Shown: piece by piece, positions 1 to 6,053 of the stretch | How positions within the stretch are numbered: the stretch's first letter is position 1 | Layout of the letters: every line of letters starts with the position of its first letter | DNA from: a bacterium | Lineage (GTDB): Bacteria > Chloroflexota > Dehalococcoidia > Tepidiformales > Tepidiformaceae | DNA length: 7,670 bases | Assembly (NCBI GenBank): GCA_945861295.1 | Contig: CAMAUF010000092.1 | Coordinates: 1 to 7,670, forward strand | Reading direction: 5' to 3' | Position numbers and translations under genes: made by a program | Notes under the pieces: model-generated | What the model saw: the letters and a program-made list of their open reading frames with translations, nothing else | Database searches by the model: none | What the model was told of the DNA's origin: nothing

Positions 1-904
1 GGTGTCCGACCTTGTCCGCGCGGGCGCCGGGCGCGGGGAAGGCGAGGCGATCCATGATCTCGCGCTTGCCCGCGACCGCCCCGCCCGGCAGGCCGCCCGC
101 AAGGATCTTCGCGAGCGTCGTCAGGTCGGGCACGACGCCTTCGACCTCCTGGACACCGCCCGGCGCCCACCGGAAGCCAGTGACGACCTCGTCCATGATG
201 AAGACGATGCCCCGCTCTTTGGTGAAGGCGCGGAGGTCGTGGAGGAAGCGCTGCGGCAGTGGCAGCGCCCCGCTGGTCGCGCCCGCCGGCTCGAGGATGA
301 TGGCGCCGATGTCGCCGCGCTGGGCGACGGTTTTGGCGACCACCTCCATTTCGGGCGCGACGACCGCCACGGAATCGAGGGTGGCGGCCGGGACGCCGGG
401 CGGGATTGCGCCGCCGGCGTAGCGCGAGCCCGCGATCAGGTAGTCGTGCCAGCCGTGGAAGTGCCGGTCGAACTTGAGCACGCCGGGCTTGCCGCTCGCC
501 GCTCGCGCCAGCCGGAGGGCCATGAGCGTCGCCTCGGTGCCGCTGCTGGTGAAGCGCACGACCTCGGCCGAGGGCACGATGCGGACGATCGCTTCGGCCC
601 AGGCGACTTCGAGTTCGTGATTGCCGCCGTAATGTGTGCCCCGCGCGAGCTGTGCGGCGACCGCGCCCTGCACGGCCGGAAAGTTGTGTCCGAGCAGCAG
701 TGAGCCGTGGCCCATCACGTAGTCGACGTACTCAAGGCCATCCACGTCCCACTTTCGCGGCCCATCGGCGCGTTCGAGCGCGATCAGGAACGGCCGCAAG
801 TAGCGGCTGTCGTGCGTCACCCCGCTGGGGAGGACCTTGACGGCGCGCTCGTGGAGGGCGGCGGAGCGCGGATGCAGGGCGGCGTAGTCGGACTCGATGT
901 TCAT
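1..904 (-). CDS. Class III PLP aminotransferase, glutamate-1-semialdehyde aminomutase-like (3' truncated by window edge)
   Basis: The visible part is the N-terminal 301 residues of a fold-type I, PLP-dependent aminotransferase; the C-terminus lies beyond the left edge. On the minus strand the frame is open from ATG 904-902. Seen in the translation: the cofactor-phosphate motif FTSSGTEAT (about 118-126), the aromatic/His motif FHGWHD (149-154), the pyridine-nitrogen aspartate D238 in FIMDEVVTGF, and the Schiff-base lysine K266 in TTLAKILAGGLPGGA. This order is typical of class III enzymes and closest to the glutamate-1-semialdehyde 2,1-aminomutase group. The segment usually reading like NSPVR near the N-terminus of true HemL is replaced here by THDSRYLRP (30-38), so I infer a HemL-like paralogue rather than the tetrapyrrole enzyme; its substrate is unknown. 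It stands alone, divergent from the methyltransferase. No good Shine-Dalgarno site precedes it; TATCAT lies 6 nt before the ATG. Confidence 0.9.
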   Translation of the reverse strand, partial: MNIESDYAALHPRSAALHERAVKVLPSGVTHDSRYLRPFLIALERADGPRKWDVDGLEYVDYVMGHGSLLLGHNFPAVQGAVAAQLARGTHYGGNHELEVAWAEAIVRIVPSAEVVRFTSSGTEATLMALRLARAASGKPGVLKFDRHFHGWHDYLIAGSRYAGGAIPPGVPAATLDSVAVVAPEMEVVAKTVAQRGDIGAIILEPAGATSGALPLPQRFLHDLRAFTKERGIVFIMDEVVTGFRWAPGGVQEVEGVVPDLTTLAKILAGGLPGGAVAGKREIMDRLAFPAPGARADKVGH

Positions 905-916
905 GGCGTCATGATA
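905..916 (-). promoter_or_regulatory. Putative leaderless -10 element of the aminotransferase gene
   Basis: Reading on the minus strand, TATCAT (916-911) is followed by GACGCC and then the ATG at 904. A -10 hexamer this close to the start codon would place the transcription start at or next to the A of the ATG. No Shine-Dalgarno sequence is present. The -35 region is only a T-rich patch (GTTTGTGTT, complement of 931-939) with poor consensus. The call is inferred from position and motif. Confidence 0.5.
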
Positions 917-945
917 TCGCCGCACCGCCCAACACAAACCACGAA

Positions 946-1018
946 GGGCCGGTTCTCGGGCCGGAGTTCCACGACGCCGCACTTCATGAAGGGACAGCGT
1001 CACCGATGAGTTCGCTGT
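946..1018. repeat. Small repeats in the divergent intergenic region
   Basis: Between the two divergent genes I see three short repeats. The heptamer GGGCCGG occurs twice in direct orientation (946-952 and 958-964), spaced 12 nt start to start. CTTCATGAAG (982-991) is a perfect 10-bp palindrome. ACAGCG (994-999) pairs with CGCTGT (1013-1018) across a 13-nt loop. They lie upstream of both genes, where an operator could sit, but each is short enough to occur by chance. Confidence 0.3.
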
Positions 1019-1079
1019 GACACTCTAACTCACCAGCGACAGTCCGGAGGCGTCGCTCGCCCGTCGCGCGGCCACATCG

Positions 1080-1092
1080 TACGGTTACTCAC
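1080..1092 (+). promoter_or_regulatory. Putative leaderless -10 element of the methyltransferase gene
   Basis: TACGGT (1080-1085) is followed by 7 nt (TACTCAC) and then ATG at 1093. There is no Shine-Dalgarno site within 20 nt of the start; the nearest purine run, CGGAGG at 1045-1050, is over 40 nt away. No convincing -35 hexamer is visible 16-18 nt upstream. The same TANNNT-to-ATG spacing is found at two other genes here, which strengthens the reading. Confidence 0.45.
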
Positions 1093-1758
1093 ATGGCGTC
1101 GCGGCATTCGATCCTCCACATGGGCAATCTGCTGATGGTCCAGGAGCGAGAGCGGTGGCTTTCGCGCTTCGTCGCGCGCCAGTGGCCCGAGCGCGACTCC
1201 CTTGACGGCTTTGCCGTCTTCGAGGCCGGCTGCTCGACGGGCTACAACCTCCGGCTCTTCGTCCAGTGGGGCGGCCGGCCCGAAGACATGGCGGGCCAAG
1301 ACCTGGACCCCGATCTGACCGCCTACTGCGTCGCCCATGCCCCCGAAATCCGCGTCCATACCGGAAGCGCCGACGCCATCCCCGAGCCGGACGAGCGCTT
1401 CGACCTCGCCCTCGCCTTCACGCTCTTCAGCAGCGTCCCCGACGACGAAGTAGCGGCCGGGATCGCGCGCGAACTGATGCGCATCACCAAGCCCGGCGGG
1501 GCGATCGTTGTCTACGACATGCGCCGCAAGAGCGGCAACGCCGCGGTGCATCCTATCCAGCGCGCCGAACTCGCGCGCTGGTTCGCGCCCGGGCGGGTGA
1601 CGACCGAAACGATCACGCTTGCGCCGCCGATCGCTCGGAGGATTGGGCGCTGGCTGCCCTGGGCGTACGGCCCACTGGCGCGCGTGCCGTTCCTGCGCAC
1701 CCACGCCATGCATGTCATCCGACGGCCCGCGCTGCCGTTGGCCCGGACGGACGGCTAG
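1093..1758 (+). CDS. Class I SAM-dependent methyltransferase (Methyltransf_11 type)
   Basis: This 221-residue protein has the landmarks of a Rossmann-fold SAM methyltransferase: motif I FEAGCSTGYNLR (43-54), an acidic strand-2 position in GQDLDP (68-73), SADAIPEPDERFDLALAF (92-109) leading into motif IV, and the post-I strand KPGGAIVVYDMR (133-144). The C-terminal part contains FLRTHAMHVIRR (200-211), a form common in methyltransferases found near sugar or lipid genes. The acceptor substrate cannot be told from sequence. The frame is open upstream to a TGA at 1018-1020 but offers no ATG, GTG or TTG before 1093, so ATG 1093 is the earliest possible start. Related proteins often carry a somewhat longer N-terminus, so it may be slightly short. 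It stands alone and converges with brxC; the stop codons overlap in CTAG. Confidence 0.88.
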   Translation: MASRHSILHMGNLLMVQERERWLSRFVARQWPERDSLDGFAVFEAGCSTGYNLRLFVQWGGRPEDMAGQDLDPDLTAYCVAHAPEIRVHTGSADAIPEPDERFDLALAFTLFSSVPDDEVAAGIARELMRITKPGGAIVVYDMRRKSGNAAVHPIQRAELARWFAPGRVTTETITLAPPIARRIGRWLPWAYGPLARVPFLRTHAMHVIRRPALPLARTDG

Positions 1759-1761
1759 CCG
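1752..1761. repeat. Palindrome CGGCTAGCCG holding two convergent stop codons
   Basis: CGGCTAGCCG is a perfect 10-bp palindrome. Its central CTAG supplies the TAG stop of the plus-strand methyltransferase (1756-1758) and the TAG stop of the minus-strand bacilliredoxin (1757-1755). The genes therefore overlap tail to tail by 4 nt. There is no room between them for an intrinsic terminator. Confidence 0.8.
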
Positions 1762-2081
1762 AGCGCCTCGCGGACCTTGGCGGCCCGAATGCGGCCGTGG
1801 GAGGCGTTCCAGACGGCAACGCCTTCCCGCATCACGATCACTTGCGGCGATTCGTGCTTGACGCGCGTGCTCCGCTCGACCTCGCGCTTGAGGTCGTGCT
1901 GATAGGTGACATCGATGAGGTGCACGTCGCCGCCCAGTCCCTCCATCTCTTCGAAGGCATCCGCGCTGATCGGGCACGTCGGGTCATGGAGAAACACCAC
2001 AGCCAGGTGAGGGGCCGCGAGGACTGCGCGCAAGGCGTCGGCATTCGCGATAGGGAGGAAGGATGTGCGCTGACTGGTCAT
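1755..2081 (-). CDS. brxC: Monothiol bacilliredoxin of the BrxC/YtxJ family (thioredoxin fold)
   Basis: This 108-residue protein matches the YtxJ/BrxC family in length and signature. Seen: HDPTCPISADAFEEM (32-46) with the single cysteine C36 in the family's TCPIS motif, and VKHESPQVIVMREGVAVWNASHG (74-96), which carries the near-invariant KHESPQ and VW(H/N)ASH segments. In the Bacillus system BrxC reduces bacillithiol mixed disulfides on proteins (de-bacillithiolation) and acts in the cytosol; no signal peptide is visible here. Its presence suggests that the host makes bacillithiol or a related low-molecular-weight thiol, which is an inference. The gene is alone, divergent from the PDH operon across 102 nt, and shares its stop with the methyltransferase. 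ATG 2081 is preceded by TATGGT 6 nt away rather than by a strong Shine-Dalgarno site. Confidence 0.9.
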   Translation of the reverse strand: MTSQRTSFLPIANADALRAVLAAPHLAVVFLHDPTCPISADAFEEMEGLGGDVHLIDVTYQHDLKREVERSTRVKHESPQVIVMREGVAVWNASHGRIRAAKVREALG

Positions 2082-2115
2082 ACAGCCACCATATCAGAGC
2101 CGGACTCGCGGCCAA
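2082..2115 (-). promoter_or_regulatory. Putative leaderless promoter of brxC
   Basis: On the minus strand TTGGCC (2115-2110) is followed by a 16-nt spacer, TATGGT (2093-2088), 6 nt (GGCTGT) and then the ATG. The -35 candidate matches TTGACA at four of six positions, and the -10 candidate has the conserved T, A and final T. A start at or next to the ATG would make the transcript leaderless. GGTGG about 7 nt before the ATG could alternatively act as a weak ribosome site. Confidence 0.45.
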
Positions 2116-2183
2116 GGGCGCGGGACGGCACAGTGGAGGGAGACGCCGTCGCACTGCGGCAGCGAAGACACGGGAGTCGAGCG

Positions 2184-3194
2184 ATGGCAGCGAGTCCAGC
2201 GGCCGAAGCGGGTGAGCACCTCGATGGCTTCAATCGAGACCAGCTCAGCCTTTTCCTCTATCAGATGGTCCTCATCCGCCGCTTCGAAGAGAAATGCGGC
2301 GAGATGTATACCAAGGGCAAAATCCGCGGCTTCCTCCACCTCTATACGGGTCAGGAAGCCTGCGCGGTTGGCGCGTTGAACGCGCTCGCGCCTCACGACA
2401 AGATCGTCACGCACTACCGCGACCATGGCCACGCCATCGCCCGCGGCCTGCACCCTAACGCCGTCATGGCCGAACTCTACGGCAAGGTCGATGGCTGTTC
2501 CGGGGGGCGCGGCGGTTCGATGCACCTCTACGACGCCTCGCTCGGCTTCCTCGGCGGCTACGCCATCGTGGCGGCGCACCTGCCGCTCGCTGTCGGCCTC
2601 GGCCTCGCCGCCAAGATGCAAAAGACGGACGGCCTGGCGCTGTGCATCTTCGGCGACGGCGGCGTGGGCGAGGGCGAGTTCCACGAGGCCCTGAACCTTG
2701 CGGTGCTCTGGCAGACGCCCGTCGTCTTCTTCTGCGAAAACAACCTCTACGGGATGGGCGTGCCCTTCGGCGCCTCGCTCTCGACCGAGATCCCGAAGCT
2801 GGCCGCGGCCTACAACATGCCGGCCGTCAGCGTTGATGGCATGGACGTGCTCGCGGTCCATCGGGCGACTCAGGAGGCGGTGGCCCACTGCCGCGCCGGG
2901 AAGGGGCCCTACTTCATCGAGGCGATGACCTACCGCTACCGCGGCCACTCCATGGCCGACCCCGAGTTGTACCGCTTGAAAGACGAAATCGAGGCGGCCA
3001 AACGCCGCGACGCCATCGAGCACTTGAAGGCGGATATGACGCTGGCCGGCTGGCTGGACGACGCTGCCTACGAAGAAGTCGCGGCGCGCGCCGAACGCGT
3101 CGTCGAAGAAGCGGTCGCCTTCGCGGAAGCGAGCCCTGAACCGGGCCTTGCCACGCTGCACGACCGCATCACCAAGGAGCCCGCCAATGGCTGA
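2184..3194 (+). CDS. pdhA: Pyruvate (2-oxo acid) dehydrogenase E1 component, alpha subunit
   Basis: This subunit of the heterotetrameric E1 enzyme binds thiamine diphosphate and, with the beta subunit, decarboxylates a 2-oxo acid and acylates the E2 lipoyl group in the cytosol. It has 336 residues, normal for the family. Seen: LIRRFEEKCGEMY (30-42), HLYTGQEA (52-59), THYRDHGHAIARG (76-88), the ThDP/Mg motif starting at GDG (157-159) and ending at NN (186-187), and YRYRGHSMADP (250-260), which matches the loop phosphorylated in mitochondrial E1. Pyruvate is the likeliest substrate, but branched-chain or acetoin use cannot be excluded. The frame is open far upstream; ATG 2184 is chosen because GGGAG (2172-2176) sits 7 nt before it and the family core starts soon after. 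It is the first gene of the operon, and its last 8 nt overlap pdhB. I could not find a convincing promoter in the 102 nt upstream. Confidence 0.95.
   Translation: MAASPAAEAGEHLDGFNRDQLSLFLYQMVLIRRFEEKCGEMYTKGKIRGFLHLYTGQEACAVGALNALAPHDKIVTHYRDHGHAIARGLHPNAVMAELYGKVDGCSGGRGGSMHLYDASLGFLGGYAIVAAHLPLAVGLGLAAKMQKTDGLALCIFGDGGVGEGEFHEALNLAVLWQTPVVFFCENNLYGMGVPFGASLSTEIPKLAAAYNMPAVSVDGMDVLAVHRATQEAVAHCRAGKGPYFIEAMTYRYRGHSMADPELYRLKDEIEAAKRRDAIEHLKADMTLAGWLDDAAYEEVAARAERVVEEAVAFAEASPEPGLATLHDRITKEPANG
3174..3179 (+). promoter_or_regulatory. Shine-Dalgarno site of pdhB, inside the pdhA coding end
   Basis: AAGGAG lies 7 nt before ATG 3187 and within the last codons of pdhA. It decides the pdhB start in favour of 3187 over the in-frame ATG at 3148, which has no such site and would add 13 residues unlike the family N-terminus. 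Confidence 0.8.
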
Positions 3195-4164
3195 GATGCG
3201 CTTCCGCGATGCCCTGCGCGAGGCGCTCCGCGAGGAGCTGATCCGCGACCCGCGCGTCTTCCTGATGGGCGAGGACATCGGCCTTTACGGTGGCAGTTAC
3301 GCCGTCACCAAGGGCTTGCTCGACGAATTTGGCCCCGAACGCGTGCTCGATACGCCGATCGCCGAGTCCGGGATCGTCGGGGCGGGGATCGGGGCGGCGA
3401 TGGGCGGGCTCCGGCCGATGGTCGAACTGATGACGATCAACTTCAGCTTCCTCGCCCTCGACCAGATTGTAAACTCGGCCGCCAAGCTCTACTACATGTC
3501 GAACGGCCAGATCAACGTCCCGATGGTGATCCGCATGGCAAGCGGCGGCGGCAGCCAACTCGCCGCCACGCACAGCCACAGCCTCGAAGGGCTCTACGCG
3601 CACTTCCCAGGCATCAAGGTTGTCTGTCCTTCAAACCCCGCCGACGCCAAGGGGCTCCTCAAGCGCGCCTTCCGCGACGACAACACGGTCGTCTTCATCG
3701 AGCACACAGCCCTCTATAGCATGAAGGGCGAAGTGCCGGACGACCCCGAGTTCACGATCGAGTTTGGCAAAGCCAACATCCTGCGCGAAGGCAAAGACGT
3801 GACGATCATCGGCTACAGCGGCAGCGTCTGGCAGGCCTCCCGGGCCGCCACGATGCTCGAATCGCAGGAAGGCATCAGCGCCGAAGTTATCGACCTCCGC
3901 ACCTTGCGCCCGCTGGACATCGACACGGTGATTGCCTCGGTCAAGAAAACGAACCGCGCCGTCATTGTCGAAGACGACTGGAAGTTCGGCGGCTTCGCCG
4001 GCGAACTCAGCGCCCAGATCATGGAGCGCGCCTTCGACTGGCTCGATGCCCCGGTCGCCCGCGTCTGCGGCAAGGACGTGCCGATGCCATACAACCGGAA
4101 CCTCGAGTTCGCCGCCCTGCCATCCGAAGAGGACGTCGTCGACGCCGTCCTCGCCATGCTGTAG
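3187..4164 (+). CDS. pdhB: Pyruvate (2-oxo acid) dehydrogenase E1 component, beta subunit
   Basis: Partner of the alpha subunit in E1. The protein has 325 residues, the usual size. Seen: RFRDALREALREEL (5-18), FLMGEDIGLYGGSY (25-38), and DTPIAESGIVGAGIGAA (55-71), where E60 corresponds to the glutamate that activates the thiamine aminopyrimidine. THSHSLEG (128-135) carries the active-site histidine region. The C-terminal transketolase domain shows VIDLRTLRPLD (234-244) and VEDDWKFGGFAGEL (261-274). Its start overlaps the end of pdhA by 8 nt (ATGGCTGA), so translation of the two subunits is probably coupled, as suits a fixed 1:1 ratio. Pyruvate specificity is inferred from the E1/E2 gene set, not from a diagnostic residue. 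Confidence 0.95.
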   Translation: MAEMRFRDALREALREELIRDPRVFLMGEDIGLYGGSYAVTKGLLDEFGPERVLDTPIAESGIVGAGIGAAMGGLRPMVELMTINFSFLALDQIVNSAAKLYYMSNGQINVPMVIRMASGGGSQLAATHSHSLEGLYAHFPGIKVVCPSNPADAKGLLKRAFRDDNTVVFIEHTALYSMKGEVPDDPEFTIEFGKANILREGKDVTIIGYSGSVWQASRAATMLESQEGISAEVIDLRTLRPLDIDTVIASVKKTNRAVIVEDDWKFGGFAGELSAQIMERAFDWLDAPVARVCGKDVPMPYNRNLEFAALPSEEDVVDAVLAML

Positions 4165-4167
4165 GAG
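4163..4167 (+). promoter_or_regulatory. Shine-Dalgarno site of pdhC, overlapping the pdhB stop
   Basis: AGGAG begins within the TAG stop of pdhB (4162-4164) and ends 6 nt before GTG 4174. This supports the GTG as the real pdhC start, which the lipoyl-domain N-terminus (AIEVTMPQMG) also requires. Confidence 0.8.
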
Positions 4168-4173
4168 CTTCCC

Positions 4174-5442
4174 GTGGCCATCGAAGTCACCATGCCCCAG
4201 ATGGGCGCAGATATGACCGAGGGCGCCCTCGTACGTTGGCTCAAGCAGCCTGGCGACGTTGTCAAGCGCGGCGACATCCTCGCCGAGATCGAGACGGACA
4301 AGGCGACGGTTGAACTCGAAGCCTTCGAAGCCGGCATCGTGCAACAGCTCGTCGTCGCTGAAGGCGAAACGGTGCCGGTCGGCCAAGTGATCGCGATCCT
4401 AGCGGCGCCCGGAGAGGTTGCGGCCGTGGCTGAGCCGCCGCGCTTGCCCCGGCCGGCCGTCAGGGAACGGAAGGTCGAGGGCGGCGCTACGGCGCGTCCG
4501 GCCGCTCCGCGTGCCCCCGTCTTGGAGGGCGAGGCGGACGAGCGGCTACGGATCTCCCCCGTCGCGCGCCGGATCGCCGCCGAAGCGGGACTCGACATTC
4601 GCGCGATCGCGGGCACGGGCCCAGATGGTCGCGTGCTCCGCCGCGACGTCGAAGACGCCCTCCGCGCGCAGCCACTCGCCGCCGCCAGCCAGCCCACCGC
4701 TGCCCCGTCCACACCACCGACGCCGCGACCAACGGCTCCCGCGCTCGCGGCGACCACGGCGGGCCGCATCGAAACGGCGAGCAAAATACGCCAGGCGATC
4801 GCGCGCCGGATGACGCTCTCCAAGCAGACCCAGCCGCACTACTACCTCACCCTCGACATCGATATGACCGCCGCGCTCACCTTTCGCGAACAAGTCAATG
4901 TGTCCGCCAGCGACGCGCAGCGCGTCAGCATCAACGACCTCGTGGTAAAGGCGTGCGCGCTGGCCCTCGGGCGGCACCCGCGCTTCAACGCCGAGTTCGG
5001 CGACAACGGCCTCACCTATCACGACGAAATCAACATCTGCATCGGCATCGCCCTGGACGACGGCCTGATCGCGCCCGCCATCCTCCATTGCGACGAGAAG
5101 ACGCTGGGCAAGATCGCGGCCGACGCAAAGGACCTGATTGCGCGCGCCAAGAGCGGCCACCTCAAAGCCGACGAGTACAGCGCTGGGACCTTCACGATCA
5201 CGAACCTTGGCGCCTACGGCGTGGAGATGCTGATCGGCATCATCAACCCACCCCAGGCCGCGATCCTCGGCGTGGGTTCGGTGCTGCCGCAAGCGGTCGT
5301 CCGCGATGGGGCCATCGTCGTCCGCCAAGTCATGAAGGTCGCGCTCAGCGCCGACCACCGCGTCACCGACGGCGCCGAGGGCGCGCGATTCATCAAAGAG
5401 ATCCAAGGCATCCTCGAAAATCCGGCGAGCATGTCGCTCTGA
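4174..5442 (+). CDS. pdhC: Dihydrolipoamide acyltransferase, E2 component of the 2-oxo acid (pyruvate) dehydrogenase complex
   Basis: E2 forms the core of the complex and passes the acyl group from E1 to CoA through a swinging lipoyl arm. The 422 residues show one N-terminal lipoyl domain (about 1-77) with lipoylated K43 in EIETDKATVE. An Ala/Pro/Arg-rich linker follows, then a peripheral-subunit-binding domain (about 126-162, ISPVARRIAAEAGL through DGRVLRRDVEDAL). A second Pro/Ala/Thr linker (about 165-196) leads to the catalytic domain (about 198-422). The active-site motif is DHRVTDG with H395 and D399, and TFTITNLGAYG (339-349) is conserved. It starts at GTG 9 nt after the pdhB stop and ends in TGATG shared with orn. 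The protein carries a single lipoyl domain. No E3 gene follows, so E3 must be supplied from another locus. Acetyl specificity is inferred. Confidence 0.94.
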   Translation: MAIEVTMPQMGADMTEGALVRWLKQPGDVVKRGDILAEIETDKATVELEAFEAGIVQQLVVAEGETVPVGQVIAILAAPGEVAAVAEPPRLPRPAVRERKVEGGATARPAAPRAPVLEGEADERLRISPVARRIAAEAGLDIRAIAGTGPDGRVLRRDVEDALRAQPLAAASQPTAAPSTPPTPRPTAPALAATTAGRIETASKIRQAIARRMTLSKQTQPHYYLTLDIDMTAALTFREQVNVSASDAQRVSINDLVVKACALALGRHPRFNAEFGDNGLTYHDEINICIGIALDDGLIAPAILHCDEKTLGKIAADAKDLIARAKSGHLKADEYSAGTFTITNLGAYGVEMLIGIINPPQAAILGVGSVLPQAVVRDGAIVVRQVMKVALSADHRVTDGAEGARFIKEIQGILENPASMSL

Positions 5443-5987
5443 TGGCCGAGCCGGAGGCGCCGCTGGTCTGGATGGACATGGAGATGTCGGGGCTCGACCC
5501 GGCGACCTGCGAGATCCTCGAAGTCGCCGTCATCATCACCGACGGCAACCTCAACGAGCTCGCCATCGGCCCGGAAATCGTCATCCACTGGCCCAACGCC
5601 GTCCTCGACGCCATGGACGGCTGGTGCACCGAACACCACGGCAAGTCCGGGCTGACGGCGGCCGTCAGGGCCTCGACAACCACGTTAGCGGAGGCCGAGA
5701 CGGCGCTGCTCGCGTTCCTTCAGGAGGGCACGCCGAAAGGCGCCTCGCCGCTTTGCGGCAACACGATCCACCAGGATCGCGCCTTCCTCCAGAAAGGCAT
5801 GGCCGCGGTCGACGCGCACTTGCACTACCGGAACGTCGATGTGTCGACGCTGAAAGAACTGGTCCGGCGCTGGTACCCGGATTTGCCGAAGTTCGAGAAG
5901 CGCGAAACCCATCGCGCACTCGACGACATCCGCGAATCGATCGCGGAGCTCCGCTACTACCGCGAGCGCGTCTTCACGGAGGCGTGA
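5442..5987 (+). CDS. orn: Oligoribonuclease (3'-5' exoribonuclease, DEDDh family)
   Basis: Orn degrades the 2-5 nt RNAs left by other nucleases, chiefly dinucleotides, to mononucleotides, and also clears pGpG from cyclic-di-GMP breakdown. The protein has 181 residues, the same as the E. coli enzyme. The full DEDDh set is present: D12 and E14 in WMDMEMSGLDP, D112 in CGNTIHQDRAFL, and H157 and D162 in HRALDDIRES. Conserved NVDVSTLKELVRRWYP (131-146) and the C-terminal AELRYYRE (168-175) confirm the family. ATG 5442 overlaps the pdhC TGA by one base (TGATG). Only a weak, distant GGCGAG precedes it, so it is probably translated by reinitiation after pdhC. Placement behind PDH genes is unusual and has no obvious metabolic reason. 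A 7-bp hairpin spans its stop codon. Confidence 0.96.
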   Translation: MAEPEAPLVWMDMEMSGLDPATCEILEVAVIITDGNLNELAIGPEIVIHWPNAVLDAMDGWCTEHHGKSGLTAAVRASTTTLAEAETALLAFLQEGTPKGASPLCGNTIHQDRAFLQKGMAAVDAHLHYRNVDVSTLKELVRRWYPDLPKFEKRETHRALDDIRESIAELRYYRERVFTEA

Positions 5988-5990
5988 AGA
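5971..5990 (+). other. Perfect hairpin spanning the orn stop codon
   Basis: TCTTCAC (5971-5977) and GTGAAGA (5984-5990) are exact inverted complements around a 6-nt loop, and the TGA stop (5985-5987) lies in the 3' arm. No T-run follows, so it is not a classical intrinsic terminator. It could be a processing or 3'-end stabilising structure for the operon transcript, or chance. Confidence 0.45.
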
Positions 5991-6016
5991 GACTCCGCCA
6001 TTACGGGCCAATTCGT

Positions 6017-6022
6017 TAGGAT
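6017..6022 (+). promoter_or_regulatory. Possible -10 element of the cnoX-like gene
   Basis: TAGGAT matches TATAAT at four of six positions and lies in the 66-nt gap between orn and the thioredoxin gene, 31 nt before the ATG. No matching -35 hexamer is seen at 16-18 nt. The gene may equally be read through from the PDH-orn operon. Confidence 0.25.
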
Positions 6023-6053
6023 CGGCGGACACCCATCCATCGGAGATGCCAGC

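Noticed and set aside
2..703. Long plus-strand open frame at the left end
   Set aside because: It is antisense to the aminotransferase, whose minus-strand translation has all the catalytic motifs. The plus frame is a compositional shadow in high-GC DNA.
1017..1045. GTGACA at 1017-1022 as a -35 hexamer for the methyltransferase
   Set aside because: At 16-18 nt spacing the downstream hexamers (around 1039-1046) are GC-rich and do not resemble a -10. TACGGT at 1080 is the better candidate.
1266..2183. Upstream in-frame extension of the pdhA reading frame (open from 1266), which would suggest a fusion protein
   Set aside because: The extension overlaps the methyltransferase in another frame and brxC on the other strand. 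Its translation is low-complexity Arg-rich with no domain, and GGGAG before ATG 2184 plus the family N-terminus fix the start there.
3148..3186. Earlier ATG for pdhB at 3148
   Set aside because: It would add 13 residues unlike the family and has no ribosome site. AAGGAG points to ATG 3187.
2094..3278. Long minus-strand open frame opposite pdhA
   Set aside because: It reads as Arg/Gly/Ala-rich sequence with no recognisable motif and lies wholly opposite a clear E1 alpha gene.
4953..5441. Upstream extension of the orn frame into pdhC
   Set aside because: It translates to Arg/His-rich nonsense out of frame with E2. Orn of exactly 181 residues starts at 5442.
2184..5442. Acetoin dehydrogenase (acoABC) or branched-chain 2-oxo acid dehydrogenase as the identity of the E1/E2 set
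   Set aside because: Not excluded, but no acetoin-type regulator, acuC-like gene or branched-chain context is present, so pyruvate remains the default. A specificity phylogeny of E1 alpha would decide.
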